A DNA stretch of 64,000 nucleotides from Candidatus Binatia bacterium (GCA_951813575.1 OX638375.1:2433042-2497041), one strand, 5' to 3'; counted from the stretch's first letter, positions 17,108 to 25,327 are shown. The notes: a model not told the origin generated them from the letters alone. A program made the numbers and translations.

Positions 17108-18283
17108 TCACACCCCCCTCAGCACCTCCGCCATCTGCCTTACCCCAACCACCTCCACCTCCCGCGTCAACGGATAGCGTTCCGTTCCCGCGTACACCAC
17201 GAACGCCTTCTCGGGCCGGACGTCTTCCAGCGCGTGATGGAATCCGCGGGTGGGGCGCGGGGCAAGGCTGTGCTTGATCTCGATGGCCCAGGGGGCGGCG
17301 CGGCCGGGGAGTTCCAGGACCAGATCGATCTCGGCGCCGGCGGCGGTGCGGTAGAAGCTGGGGAGGGTCCGCCAGGGTGCCACGGCGAGGAGGTTCTCGA
17401 TCACGAAGCCCTCCCAGCTCGCACCCATCACCGGGTGACCGGTCAGAGTAAGCTCGTCCTGAATGCCGAGGAGCCCGTGCACGAGGCCGCTGTCCCTGAC
17501 GTAGACCTTGGGGGACTTCACCAGCCGCTTGCGGGTGTTCGCGATGAAGGGCGGCAAGCGCCGGACCAGCAGGAGATCCGTCATTAGATCGACGTACCGG
17601 GTCACCATGGGCGCGCTGATGGACAGGCTGGCGGCCAACGCCGAGGCGTTCAGCAAGGACCCCTGGCCATGAGCGAGCATCCGCCACAGCCTTTCCAGCG
17701 TGGTGGCGGGGACAGGGTGCGGCGAGAACTGCGGCATGTCCCGCTCGAGGTAGGTGGCGATGAAGTTCAGCCGGTACGCGAGGCTGCCGGCGTCGTTGCC
17801 GGCCAGGAAGCTCTCGGGGAAGCCGCCGCGTACCCACAATCTCCTGAGGGCCTCGTCGTCAGGCGCTGCTTCGAGAACGTCGAAGGGATGGAGCGCCACG
17901 TATTCGATTCGCCCCGCAAGGCTCTCGCTCGACTGCCGCAGCAGGTCCATGGATGCGGAGCCCAGGATCAGAAAACGGCCCGTGCGCCTGCCCGCCCGGC
18001 GGCCTTCATCGATGAGGCCGCGCAGCTCGCGAAACAACTCGGGGGCGCGATGGACCTCATCGATGATCACCAGACGGTCGGCGTACCGCTCAAGGAAAAG
18101 CCAAGGCTCGGCCAGCCTGTCCCGGTCCGTGCTTTTCTCAAGGTCAAGGTATACGTTATTGTCAACGTCGGCGATTTGCCGCGCCAGCGTGGTCTTGCCA
18201 ACCTGACGCGGGCCGATGAGTGCCACGGCGGCCTGACGACCCAGAGCCACGCGGATGTCTTTGGCTGCGCGACGCGTGATCAT
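17108..18283 (-). CDS. AAA ATPase with DUF4143 C-terminal domain
   Basis: A 391-residue protein. The N-terminal AAA domain has Walker A GPRQVGKTT (about residues 24-32), Walker B RLVIIDEVHRAP and sensor FLILGSAS. The C-terminal DUF4143 domain carries KVYVRDSGLVHGLLGI and the nuclease-like stretch GAEIDLVLELPGRAAPWAIEIKHS, which resembles the D-ExK core of PD-(D/E)XK folds. These proteins are common, often mobile, and of unknown cellular role; a link to toxin-like or defence functions has been suggested. The start ATG lies inside an 11-bp inverted repeat. Confidence 0.87.
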   Translation of the reverse strand: MITRRAAKDIRVALGRQAAVALIGPRQVGKTTLARQIADVDNNVYLDLEKSTDRDRLAEPWLFLERYADRLVIIDEVHRAPELFRELRGLIDEGRRAGRRTGRFLILGSASMDLLRQSSESLAGRIEYVALHPFDVLEAAPDDEALRRLWVRGGFPESFLAGNDAGSLAYRLNFIATYLERDMPQFSPHPVPATTLERLWRMLAHGQGSLLNASALAASLSISAPMVTRYVDLMTDLLLVRRLPPFIANTRKRLVKSPKVYVRDSGLVHGLLGIQDELTLTGHPVMGASWEGFVIENLLAVAPWRTLPSFYRTAAGAEIDLVLELPGRAAPWAIEIKHSLAPRPTRGFHHALEDVRPEKAFVVYAGTERYPLTREVEVVGVRQMAEVLRGV

Positions 18284-18321
18284 CCTTGCAAATTAAAATG
18301 ATTTGTTTGGATTTGCAAGGA
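18283..18321. promoter_or_regulatory. 11-bp inverted repeat in a divergent promoter region
   Basis: TCCTTGCAAAT (18283-18293) and its exact complement ATTTGCAAGGA (18311-18321) flank a 17-bp AT-rich spacer. The left arm touches the DUF4143 ATPase start codon, and the right arm lies 36 bp before the Smr gene. It may be an autoregulatory operator or a target sequence left by gene insertion. Confidence 0.55.
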
Positions 18322-18356
18322 GTAGCCTCCACTCTGCGGTTGATGGTGATAATTGG

Positions 18357-18752
18357 ATGCCTCCCCCTTGGATCGAAGCTCTGCGGCGTATTGCCGCCAC
18401 GTTCGCCTCGAAAAGCCGCAACGTTCGCGGGACGGTAGACGACGACCCCCACGACGACACCCCGCCCGACGAAGACGCAGTCGTCCTCCCCTTGGAGGAC
18501 CACATCGACCTCCACCCCTTCGCGCCGAGGGACATTTCGAGCGTGGTGGAAGAGTACGTCTGGCAGTGCCACGAAGAGGGGCTCCGGGAGGTGCGGATCA
18601 TTCACGGGCGCGGCAAGGGGGTGCAGCGACGCATCGTACAATCGGCGCTGCAGAAGAACCCGCTGGTGGAATCGTGCCATGACGCGCCGCCGGAGAGAGG
18701 CGGCTGGGGCGCGACGGTTGCGGTGATCCGGTCGAAGCAGTCCGAGGAGTAG
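18357..18752 (+). CDS. Smr-domain protein
   Basis: A 131-residue protein made of an acidic linker and a C-terminal Smr domain: IDLHPFAPRDISSVVEEYV (the DLHG-like motif), REVRIIHGRGKGVQRRIVQSAL (HGxGxG motif, about residues 78-99) and the closing GGWGATVAVI strand. Stand-alone Smr domains nick branched DNA or cleave RNA and have been linked to ribosome-collision handling. The ATG at 18357 gives the short form; an in-frame TTG at 18303 would overlap the inverted repeat. No MutS2 part is present. Confidence 0.85.
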   Translation: MPPPWIEALRRIAATFASKSRNVRGTVDDDPHDDTPPDEDAVVLPLEDHIDLHPFAPRDISSVVEEYVWQCHEEGLREVRIIHGRGKGVQRRIVQSALQKNPLVESCHDAPPERGGWGATVAVIRSKQSEE

Positions 18753-18754
18753 TT

Positions 18755-19357
18755 TCAGCTCCCGTCCACAAGACGCCGTATGCAGCCCAATGCACGCCGC
18801 AGACTCTCCGTATGATGCGCGGCAACCACAGGCCTCCAGCGCGACTGGACGTACTCGATCAGCCTCGTGGCATAAACCGGTCCCGCCGTTCGACCGCTTC
18901 CTTCACGCGGGACCATATCCATACGGATCTTTCTTTTTCGGGAACGACGTGCGAGGCCAACCATGGCCCGCTTTGGATCTGGGACATCTTCCGGAGCCGC
19001 AGGGAGCTGTGTCCTTGGGACACCCAAGAATGAGGACAACGTTTGGGCATCTGCCATCAGCCACGCTTCAACTGCTCGAACGACGACACGAAAGCACATA
19101 TGGGGTGCAGGGTGTGGAATCCAGGCCGCCCGGAGCGACGGTGCACATTCGGCACTCGAATCGAGATCGACGAGCACGATCCACGGCGAGTGGCGCGCCG
19201 CATTGTTATAACCGCCTATTCTCTCCCTCAATAAATCCTTGCCGGTCTGTCCATAGATCGTTCCAGGCTCACCGCCACACTCGGCGATCAATCTCTGAAT
19301 GACCGCGGCATCCAAGATACCTTCGACCGCCGCCGACACCACCCTCACAACGCGCAC
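18755..19357 (-). CDS. DUF4276-like TOPRIM-fold protein paired with an AAA ATPase
   Basis: A 200-residue protein. The GTG at 19357 is preferred: it lies 1 bp after the ATPase stop and starts the expected first strand, VRVVRVVSAAVEGILDAAVI, whose Glu, with DLDSS (about residues 73-77), would form a TOPRIM-like acidic site. The central RVVVRAVEAWLMADAQTL segment is also typical of DUF4276. Together with the upstream ATPase it resembles a split OLD-family nuclease, in which ATPase and TOPRIM modules are on separate chains. Such pairs are often placed among predicted defence systems. Activity is not shown. Confidence 0.68.
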   Translation of the reverse strand: MRVVRVVSAAVEGILDAAVIQRLIAECGGEPGTIYGQTGKDLLRERIGGYNNAARHSPWIVLVDLDSSAECAPSLRAAWIPHPAPHMCFRVVVRAVEAWLMADAQTLSSFLGVPRTQLPAAPEDVPDPKRAMVGLARRSRKRKIRMDMVPREGSGRTAGPVYATRLIEYVQSRWRPVVAAHHTESLRRALGCIRRLVDGS

Positions 19358-19358
19358 G

Positions 19359-20510
19359 TCAAGCGTCCCCGAACAGCACAAGCTGCGTCGCCTGATTGGG
19401 TCGGGTCCTGGGGATGACAATATCCGCCAGTGAGAGTCCTCCGTCTAGCAGGTCGCGGATATCCAAGTGTGAACTTGCCGGGCTCACCACGGTACCTTCG
19501 GTGCCAGGTGCCAGGAGCAGCGTTTCGTCGAGACCGATACCTTCGTCGCGGAGCAGGTCAGGAGAGTGCGTGCTGAGAAAGATCTGCCGCCTAGTCTGGC
19601 GTTGAACCCTCGCCAGCATCTGCGGAAGCAATCGGACAATCTCCGGGTGCAGCGAAAGCTCCGGCTCTTCCAACAGCAAGGGGCCCTCTCTCTCCATGGC
19701 CACCCACAACAATCCCATAAGCCTCAGCGTGCCATCAGAGAACTGTTCTTCGGTCTGCCAAGCTCCCTGCGGTCGCCAGTGCTGGTACTTGCCCCGCAGA
19801 TGTGGCGTGCCGCGGTCATCGCGCCGCAACTCTATTTCCTCGAGTTGTGGAACCGCGACGCGGAGGGCCTTCTGAATTCGTTTAAGTCTGGCGTTGCGGC
19901 TACGGTCCTGCGTCGTTGCCACCTGCTCCAGGAAGTCCCCGCCAAAGGGATCGTTGGATTGCCCCACCGAGCGATCGGGCTCACGGACGAGTTGGGGGAC
20001 GATATGCATGTACCGGATCGACGCGAAAAACGAGACGAGATCTCGAAACTTCTGGTTGACGTTTACTTGTTCGAGATAGGTTTGTGTCAGGCGCGCGGGG
20101 TCGGCAGTGTCGTCCGCATTGGGACGCTCGACCAGTTCGACATCGTCATGCAATACGCGCTCCCTACGGACCAGTGGTCTGCGCTGGTTATCTTGGCGCA
20201 GGGCCAACTCGTACTCCCATCGAGACCCACCCTCTTCTTCTTCCAGTTCGACTTGAATCTCAATGTCCGGGTTCTTGCGGGCCGCAAGGCAGCGAACCGC
20301 GCTCACGCCGCCACGCCGCGCCACGGCCTCCTGAAAACCACCACCCGACGATGCAAGGTCTCTCAAGAATCGAAAAACATCCAGGAAATTAGATTTCCCC
20401 GACGCATTGGGTCCGACAAGAAACAAGCGATCCTGAACGGCAACCTCCACGGCAGCAAAGTTCTTCCAGTTTTGTAAACGCAATTTGCGGAACCTCAAGT
20501 TCGTGCTCAT
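19359..20510 (-). CDS. AAA15/AAA21-type ABC-like ATPase
   Basis: A 383-residue ATPase of the RecF/OLD branch. It begins FRKLRLQNWKNF and has Walker A VGPNASGKSNFLD (about residues 32-44), a Q-loop region, the ABC-like signature FSDGTLRLMGL, Walker B GPLLLEEPELSLHP and the switch STHSPDLL. The family senses or processes DNA or RNA ends in defence and repair. The following gene starts 1 bp after its stop and encodes a TOPRIM-like partner. GC is lower than in the nearby housekeeping genes. No phage or integrase genes are beside it. Confidence 0.85.
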   Translation of the reverse strand: MSTNLRFRKLRLQNWKNFAAVEVAVQDRLFLVGPNASGKSNFLDVFRFLRDLASSGGGFQEAVARRGGVSAVRCLAARKNPDIEIQVELEEEEGGSRWEYELALRQDNQRRPLVRRERVLHDDVELVERPNADDTADPARLTQTYLEQVNVNQKFRDLVSFFASIRYMHIVPQLVREPDRSVGQSNDPFGGDFLEQVATTQDRSRNARLKRIQKALRVAVPQLEEIELRRDDRGTPHLRGKYQHWRPQGAWQTEEQFSDGTLRLMGLLWVAMEREGPLLLEEPELSLHPEIVRLLPQMLARVQRQTRRQIFLSTHSPDLLRDEGIGLDETLLLAPGTEGTVVSPASSHLDIRDLLDGGLSLADIVIPRTRPNQATQLVLFGDA

Positions 20511-20555
20511 GACGTTTGCCTCTCGGGGATTCTCTGTTGGGTGCCCTCTTTACCT

Positions 20556-20582
20556 CTGGACTCCCGCTTTCGCAGGAACGAC
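20556..20582. repeat. Degenerate family 1 palindrome
   Basis: CTGGACTCCCGC-TTTC-GCAGGAAC matches the element in reverse orientation with two changes in the arms. It lies in the 103-bp gap between the AAA ATPase start and the stop of the convergently placed molybdenum hydroxylase gene. Confidence 0.7.
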
Positions 20583-20613
20583 GTATTCCGGGCGTCGGCA
20601 TGTCGCGTGCCCT

Positions 20614-23007
20614 CTACCCGCCCCTCCCCTCCGCCTCCCGCACCAGCGCCCTGATCCGGTCCGGGCTGAGCGGCAGCTCCTTGATCTGAATCCCCAGCGA
20701 CGACAGGGCGTGGGACACCGCGTTGGCCAGGGCAGCGCCGCAGGCGACGATGCCGCCTTCGCCGGCGCCCTTGACGCCCAGCGGGTTCAGGGGCGAGGGG
20801 GAGTACTCGGTGATGATGCTCTCCACGGGCGGGATCTCCGTGGCGGACGGGAGCGGGTAGTCGAGCAGGGTGGTGGTCAGGAGCTGGCCGTCCTGGTTGT
20901 AGGCAAGCTCCTCCAGCAGCGTGCCGCCGATGCCCTGGGCGGCGGCGCCGAGGGCCTGGCCGTGCACCAGCAGCGGGTTGACGGCGCGGCCCACGTCCTC
21001 CAGCACGAGGTAGCGCAGGATGTCCACCATGCCGGTCTCGGGGTCCACGGTGACGTGGACCAGGTGGCCGCCGTAGGTGTAGGTGAGCAGGTTGTTGTGG
21101 AAGTACTCGGTGGCCTCGAGGCCGGGGGCGGCGTCGCCGGGGGCCTTGCCGGGCCGGGTCATCTCGAGCAGGTCGCCGAGGCCAAGCAACGGGCGGTCCG
21201 TCCCCGCCACATCAACCCCTGGATTCCCGCTTTCGCGGGAATGACGGGGGGCGGGCGGCGGCTGGGGGGTGCCTGCGGCGTAGACCCCGCCGTCGCGGAA
21301 CTCCAACCCGCCCGGGTCGGTCTCCAGGCGTCGCGATGCCACCTCCAGCAGGCGTTTCTTGAGCGCCTGGGCGGTGAGGTGCACGGCGTTGCCGGCCATG
21401 ACGGTGCCGCGGCTGGAGTAGGTGCCGCCGCCCCAGGGCATGAGGTCGGTGTGGCCGTGGAACACGGTGATCCACTCCATGGGCACGCCCAGGGCGTCGG
21501 CGCAGATCTGCGACATGATGGTCTCGTGGCCCTGTCCCAGGGTGGCGATGCCCAGGTAGACGGCCACGCTCTCCGGGCCGGTGATGGCCACGCGCGCGCC
21601 CTCGGACGGCCCGAGGCCGGTGTTCTTCACGAACCAGCCGATGCCGATGCCGTGGTAGCGCCCGTCCCGCTTCTGCCCCTGGAGCGGCCGCAGCTCGTCC
21701 CAGCCGAAGCGTTCCAGGGCGTGCTCCAGCGCCCGCGGATAGTCGCCGCTGTCGAACACGGTGGAGGCGATGCCGGGCCGGGTGGGGCCCAGCTCGTAGG
21801 GGATCTCCTCCGGCTGGATGAGGTTCTTGCGGCGCAGGTCGATGGGGTCCATGCCCAGGTCCTCGGCCACCATGTCGAGCATGCGCTCCCGGAAGTAGCA
21901 GGACTCGTAGCGCCCGGGTGCGCGGTAGGTGCCCACCCCCATCTTGTTGGTCATGACGCAGCGTATGTGGGCCTCGTAGGCCGGGACCCGGTAGGGTCCG
22001 GGCAGCACGCCGGCGGTGGAGGCCGGTACGAGCCCGCCGTGGGTGCGGATGTGGGCGCCCATGTCGCCGTGGATGTGGGCGCGCATGCCCAGGAGCGTGC
22101 CGTCCTTCCGCGCGGCGATCTCCAGCTCGCAGTGGACTTCCCGCGAGTGGTTGGCGGCCATCAGGTGCTCGCGCCGGTCCTCGATCCACTTGACCGGTCG
22201 CCCGAGCTTCATGGCGGCGTAGGGGACCAGGTAGTCCTCCGGGTAGAACTCGCCGCGGATGCCGAAGCCGCCGCCCACGTCGGGCTCCACGAAGTGGATG
22301 CGATGCTCGGGAAGCTCCATCAGCGAGGACAGCACGGCGCGGTTGAAGTGCGCCACCTTGGTCATGCCCCACACCGTCAACTCGTTCCGGCCGGCGTCCC
22401 AGGACGCCACCAGACCGCGGGTCTCCATGGGGTTGCCGGTATGGCGGTGCGTCCGCAACACCTCCTTGCGGGTGTACTCGGCGTCGCGGAACGCGCCGTC
22501 CACGTCGCCCAGCTTGATGTCGTGGCCGCCGGCCACGTTGGTGCCCTGCTCCTCGTGGATGATCACGTCGCCGCGCAGCGCCGCCTCGACGTCCGGCACC
22601 ACTCCCAGGGGCTCGTACTCCACTTCGATCAGGTCGGCGCCGTCCTCGGCCACGTAGCGGTCCACCGCCGCCACCAGCGCCACCGGCTCGCCCACGTAGG
22701 CGACCTTGCCCCGGGCCAGCGGGTACTGCAGGAAGCGGTCCAGCCCGTCCAACTGGTACATGCGCAGCGGGATCGGCTTGACGCCCGCCGGCAAATCCGC
22801 AAAGGTGAGCACGCCGACGACCCCCGCGAGCTTCAGGGCCTCCGACACGTCCACCGACTTGATGCGCGCGTGCGCGTGGGGACTCCGCAGGACGGCCGCA
22901 TACAACATCCCGGGCAGCTTCACATCGTCGATGAAGGTGGCCTTGCCGGTCAGGAAACGAACGTCTTCGCTACGCCGGATCGGCGCCCCGATGTAAGTCT
23001 GCGTCAT
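20614..23007 (-). CDS. Xanthine-dehydrogenase-family molybdenum hydroxylase large subunit
   Basis: A 797-residue molybdopterin-cytosine-dinucleotide-binding subunit. It opens with IGAPIRRSEDVRFLTGKATFIDD and has GGGFGIRGEFYPED, GVGTYRAPGRYESCYFRERML and, near the end, GVKGAGEGGIVACGAALANAV with the catalytic Glu. The CO-dehydrogenase active-site loop (AYxCSFR) is absent, so CO oxidation is not supported; the substrate is an unknown aldehyde, N-heterocycle or similar. The usual FAD and 2Fe-2S subunits are not adjacent. A family 1 palindrome is inserted in frame near 21219-21245. Start ATG at 23007; upstream in-frame codons run into another palindrome. Confidence 0.88.
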   Translation of the reverse strand: MTQTYIGAPIRRSEDVRFLTGKATFIDDVKLPGMLYAAVLRSPHAHARIKSVDVSEALKLAGVVGVLTFADLPAGVKPIPLRMYQLDGLDRFLQYPLARGKVAYVGEPVALVAAVDRYVAEDGADLIEVEYEPLGVVPDVEAALRGDVIIHEEQGTNVAGGHDIKLGDVDGAFRDAEYTRKEVLRTHRHTGNPMETRGLVASWDAGRNELTVWGMTKVAHFNRAVLSSLMELPEHRIHFVEPDVGGGFGIRGEFYPEDYLVPYAAMKLGRPVKWIEDRREHLMAANHSREVHCELEIAARKDGTLLGMRAHIHGDMGAHIRTHGGLVPASTAGVLPGPYRVPAYEAHIRCVMTNKMGVGTYRAPGRYESCYFRERMLDMVAEDLGMDPIDLRRKNLIQPEEIPYELGPTRPGIASTVFDSGDYPRALEHALERFGWDELRPLQGQKRDGRYHGIGIGWFVKNTGLGPSEGARVAITGPESVAVYLGIATLGQGHETIMSQICADALGVPMEWITVFHGHTDLMPWGGGTYSSRGTVMAGNAVHLTAQALKKRLLEVASRRLETDPGGLEFRDGGVYAAGTPQPPPAPRHSRESGNPGVDVAGTDRPLLGLGDLLEMTRPGKAPGDAAPGLEATEYFHNNLLTYTYGGHLVHVTVDPETGMVDILRYLVLEDVGRAVNPLLVHGQALGAAAQGIGGTLLEELAYNQDGQLLTTTLLDYPLPSATEIPPVESIITEYSPSPLNPLGVKGAGEGGIVACGAALANAVSHALSSLGIQIKELPLSPDRIRALVREAEGRGG
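21219..21245. repeat. Family 1 palindrome inserted in frame in the molybdenum hydroxylase gene
   Basis: CTGGATTCCCGC-TTTC-GCGGGAATGAC is 27 bases, exactly nine codons. It is translated on the minus strand as part of RHSRESGNPGV, so the reading frame is kept. It sits between a conserved strand (RDGGVYAAG) and the region before LEMTRPG, probably a surface loop. Confidence 0.92.
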
Positions 23008-23036
23008 GTGCTGCTCCGTGACTTGACCCCCCACCC

Positions 23037-23063
23037 CTGGATTCCCGCTTTCGCGGGAACGGC
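23037..23063. repeat. Family 1 palindrome between divergent genes
   Basis: A nearly perfect copy (CTGGATTCCCGC-TTTC-GCGGGAAC) in the 128-bp gap between the molybdenum hydroxylase and the membrane-protein gene. Nothing else was recognised in this gap apart from short AT-rich bases near 23100. Confidence 0.85.
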
Positions 23064-23135
23064 GGTTTCGGGGCGGCGGTGTCCGTGCCAGTATTCGTAC
23101 CAGACTAGTACACGCGTGTCGCATTTCGCAAAGCA

Positions 23136-24461
23136 ATGGTGCTCTTGAAGCAACTTACCCGCCCGGAGACCCTGTTCGTGCTTCTATGGGGGAGCCAAGT
23201 GGTCAGGATGGCTTGGCCGGGCGCGGCCATGGACCTCGCGGGGGCGGTCTTCGCCGCGTTGTTCATCCTCCGGGTGTTCGTATTCCTGCGCCGGGCGACC
23301 ATCGTGCTGTGCTGCGCGCTCACCGCCCTGGCCGCCGTGCTCATCTTCATCTACGGCGGCCCGGCCACGGTGCTGACAGGGTTCACGGCGGCGCCCATGT
23401 TCGCCGGCTTCTTCGGCACCATCGTGCTGCTGCGCGCCACCGGGGAGCAGCTCCGGCAGATCACCCACGCCCGCGAGTTGTTCGAGCGGCTCAAGCCCGA
23501 CCACCGGCTGGGCGGCTTCCTGGTGGGCAGCCACCTGCTGGCGGTGGTGCTGGGCCCCGGCGCCTACGCCATCACCGCCCCCATCATAGGCCAGAGCAAG
23601 GCGGAGGACGAGCACCTGGCGGCCATGCGCGCCTGCCATCGCGGCGGCGGCCTCGCGGGCCTGTGGTCGCCGTTCTGGATCGCCATGGCGCTGTCGTCGC
23701 AGTACGTGCCGGGAGTGCCCCTGTGGCACACCATGGCGTTGGGCATGTCCATGGCCGCCCTGGCGTTGACGGCCTCCCACGTGCTCTTTGCGCCGGAACC
23801 GGGCATCACCCTCCTGTGGCGGGCGCTGCGGAGCCTCCAGCCCATCGTCCCGCCGGTGGCGGTGTGCGTCCTGTCGGTAGCGGTGCTGTCCGGCGTCACG
23901 GTGTTGTCGGGCCTGGAGGCGCTGATCGTGAGCGTGCCGGTTCTGTGCGCGCTGGCGCTCCTGGGAAAAGGCCGGCGCGCGTTCGTGACGGCCCTGGCCG
24001 GCACCTACCGGGGCACCGCCTATGTCGGCAACGAGATCGCGATCCTGACCCTGTCGCTGGCCCTGGGCGGGGTGATCCGCCACGTCTTCGCGCAGACCGG
24101 CATTACCGTCTGGATCGGCGGCCTCGATCTGCCCGCCATTGCCGTCATCGCCACCATGATCGGCGCCACCTCCCTCGGCGCCCTGGTCGGGGTGCACCAG
24201 ATCGTGTCGGTGTCGTTGCTCCTGTCCGTGTTCTCGGACCTGCCAGTGCGGGTGGCGGGCGTGGTGCTCATCGAGAGCACCCTGGCGGCCTGGTCCTGCT
24301 CGTCCATAGTCGGCCTCTCCGCCATCATGGTCGGCACCGCCACCACCATGTTCCGCGTCCCCCCGGGAAAGGTCATCCTCGGGCCCAACCTCCAGTTCAC
24401 CGCGCTGTTCGCCATTGGATGCATCGTGGTGTTGGCGGGGGTGAACGCGCTGCTGACGTAG
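23136..24461 (+). CDS. Polytopic inner-membrane protein, probable transporter of unknown substrate
   Basis: A 441-residue hydrophobic protein with about eleven to twelve membrane segments. Visible features are a short basic N-terminus, a charged cytoplasmic loop (RATGEQLRQITHARELFERLKPDHR, about residues 100-124), a HLLAVVLGPGAYAITAPIIGQSK stretch and repeated small-residue helices with GATSLGALVGVHQIVSVSLLLSV and SSIVGLSAIMVGTAT. The layout resembles ion-transporter-like permeases with two half-repeats, but I do not recognise the family. It starts 128 bp from the divergent molybdenum hydroxylase gene, and no soluble partner follows directly. Confidence 0.7.
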   Translation: MVLLKQLTRPETLFVLLWGSQVVRMAWPGAAMDLAGAVFAALFILRVFVFLRRATIVLCCALTALAAVLIFIYGGPATVLTGFTAAPMFAGFFGTIVLLRATGEQLRQITHARELFERLKPDHRLGGFLVGSHLLAVVLGPGAYAITAPIIGQSKAEDEHLAAMRACHRGGGLAGLWSPFWIAMALSSQYVPGVPLWHTMALGMSMAALALTASHVLFAPEPGITLLWRALRSLQPIVPPVAVCVLSVAVLSGVTVLSGLEALIVSVPVLCALALLGKGRRAFVTALAGTYRGTAYVGNEIAILTLSLALGGVIRHVFAQTGITVWIGGLDLPAIAVIATMIGATSLGALVGVHQIVSVSLLLSVFSDLPVRVAGVVLIESTLAAWSCSSIVGLSAIMVGTATTMFRVPPGKVILGPNLQFTALFAIGCIVVLAGVNALLT

Positions 24462-24479
24462 CCGGAGGCCCGACGCCCT

Positions 24480-24605
24480 CTGGATCCCGGGTCAAGCTTG
24501 CCCTGGGCTTGACCCGGGGCCCGGGATGACGATTGCGGGGCCCGGAGCGGACCACTGCCATCCCGGGGCCCCTCTCCGTCATCCCGGGCTTGACCCGGGA
24601 TCCAG
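24480..24605. repeat. Family 2 palindromes (CCCGGG...TTGACCCGGG type), two copies
   Basis: Copies at 24480-24530 (expanded, with CCCGGGTCAAGC and GCTTGACCCGGG arms) and 24578-24605 (ATCCCGGG-CTTGA-CCCGGGAT). They fill most of the 258-bp gap between the membrane-protein gene and the VOC gene. This family differs from the ATTCCCGC-GAAA family in core sequence but shares the flanks GTCAT...CCAG. Confidence 0.85.
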
Positions 24606-24719
24606 AAGCGCGGACGCCCGCCCACGGCTGACTTGGCGCACCTCCGCGAATATGAAAAACTATGCCGCTGGAGTTCGGCAAGCACCCACGAAGGACCGAG
24701 GGAAGCAGGAGGCACCCCC

Positions 24720-25157
24720 ATGAACAGCCTGGCCAAGGACACGACGGCGACGTTGATTCCGGCGGTCCGCTACCGGGACGCGGCCGCGGCCATCGACTGG
24801 CTGTGCGAGGCCTTCGGCTTCCAGCGGCATCTGGTGGTGCCCGGCGAGGGCGGCGCCATCGTCCACGCCCAGCTCGTGTTCGGCAACGGCATGTTCATGC
24901 TGGGCTCGGCCCGGGACGACGAGTTCGGCGTGCTTCAGCGGCCCCTGGCCGGACCCGGCGAGCCGGTTTCGCAGAGCACCTATGTCATCGTCACGGACGT
25001 GGACGCGCACCACGCCAGGGCCGTGGCCGCGGGGGCGGAGATCGTCATGGCCCCGGAGGATCAGGAGTACGGCGGCCGCCTTTACTGCTGCCGCGACCCC
25101 GAAGGCAACCTCTGGAACTTCGGCAGCTACGACCCATGGGAGGAGAACGAGCAATGA
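24720..25157 (+). CDS. VOC-superfamily (glyoxalase/bleomycin-resistance-like) protein
   Basis: A 145-residue protein with paired beta-alpha-beta-beta-beta modules: TLIPAVRYRDAAAAIDWLCEAFGF opens the first, and TYVIVTDVDAHHARAVAAGAEI the second, ending in YGGRLYCCRDPEGNLWNFGSYDPW. This is the PhnB/YdfO-like subgroup of metal-binding VOC proteins, which includes lyases, dioxygenases and antibiotic-binding proteins. The substrate cannot be read from sequence. Start ATG at 24720 follows GGAGG-like bases. Confidence 0.85.
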   Translation: MNSLAKDTTATLIPAVRYRDAAAAIDWLCEAFGFQRHLVVPGEGGAIVHAQLVFGNGMFMLGSARDDEFGVLQRPLAGPGEPVSQSTYVIVTDVDAHHARAVAAGAEIVMAPEDQEYGGRLYCCRDPEGNLWNFGSYDPWEENEQ

Positions 25158-25288
25158 ACAGAACCCTCAAGACCTTGGCGCGTTATACGGACTACGGCAC
25201 CGTCGAGACCGGCTGCGAGCTGTCTCAACCGTACATACATGAGCTTCCCTTTCAACGACCTCTCACATGCTCTGTGCAGCACGCGTGA
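25154..25288 (+). CDS. Possible 44-residue open frame overlapping the VOC gene end
   Basis: An ATG at 25154 overlaps the VOC stop by 4 bp (ATGA) and opens a 44-codon frame beginning NRTLKTLARYTDYGT. I recognise no domain. It may be the degraded start of a once-coupled gene. The tight overlap is the only support. Confidence 0.2.
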   Translation: MNRTLKTLARYTDYGTVETGCELSQPYIHELPFQRPLTCSVQHA

Positions 25289-25327
25289 TTGCACGGTTTC
25301 CAAAGGGGTTCAGGTTCCGGCGGGCCG

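Noticed and set aside
20614-23007. Carbon monoxide dehydrogenase (CoxL)
   Set aside because: The form I active-site loop AYxCSFR is absent and no coxM or coxS genes are adjacent, so only the general molybdenum hydroxylase family is supported.
20485-23148. Long plus-strand open frame antisense to the molybdenum hydroxylase
   Set aside because: It is a shadow caused by high GC and codon bias of the real minus-strand gene; its translation is low-complexity and matches no domain.
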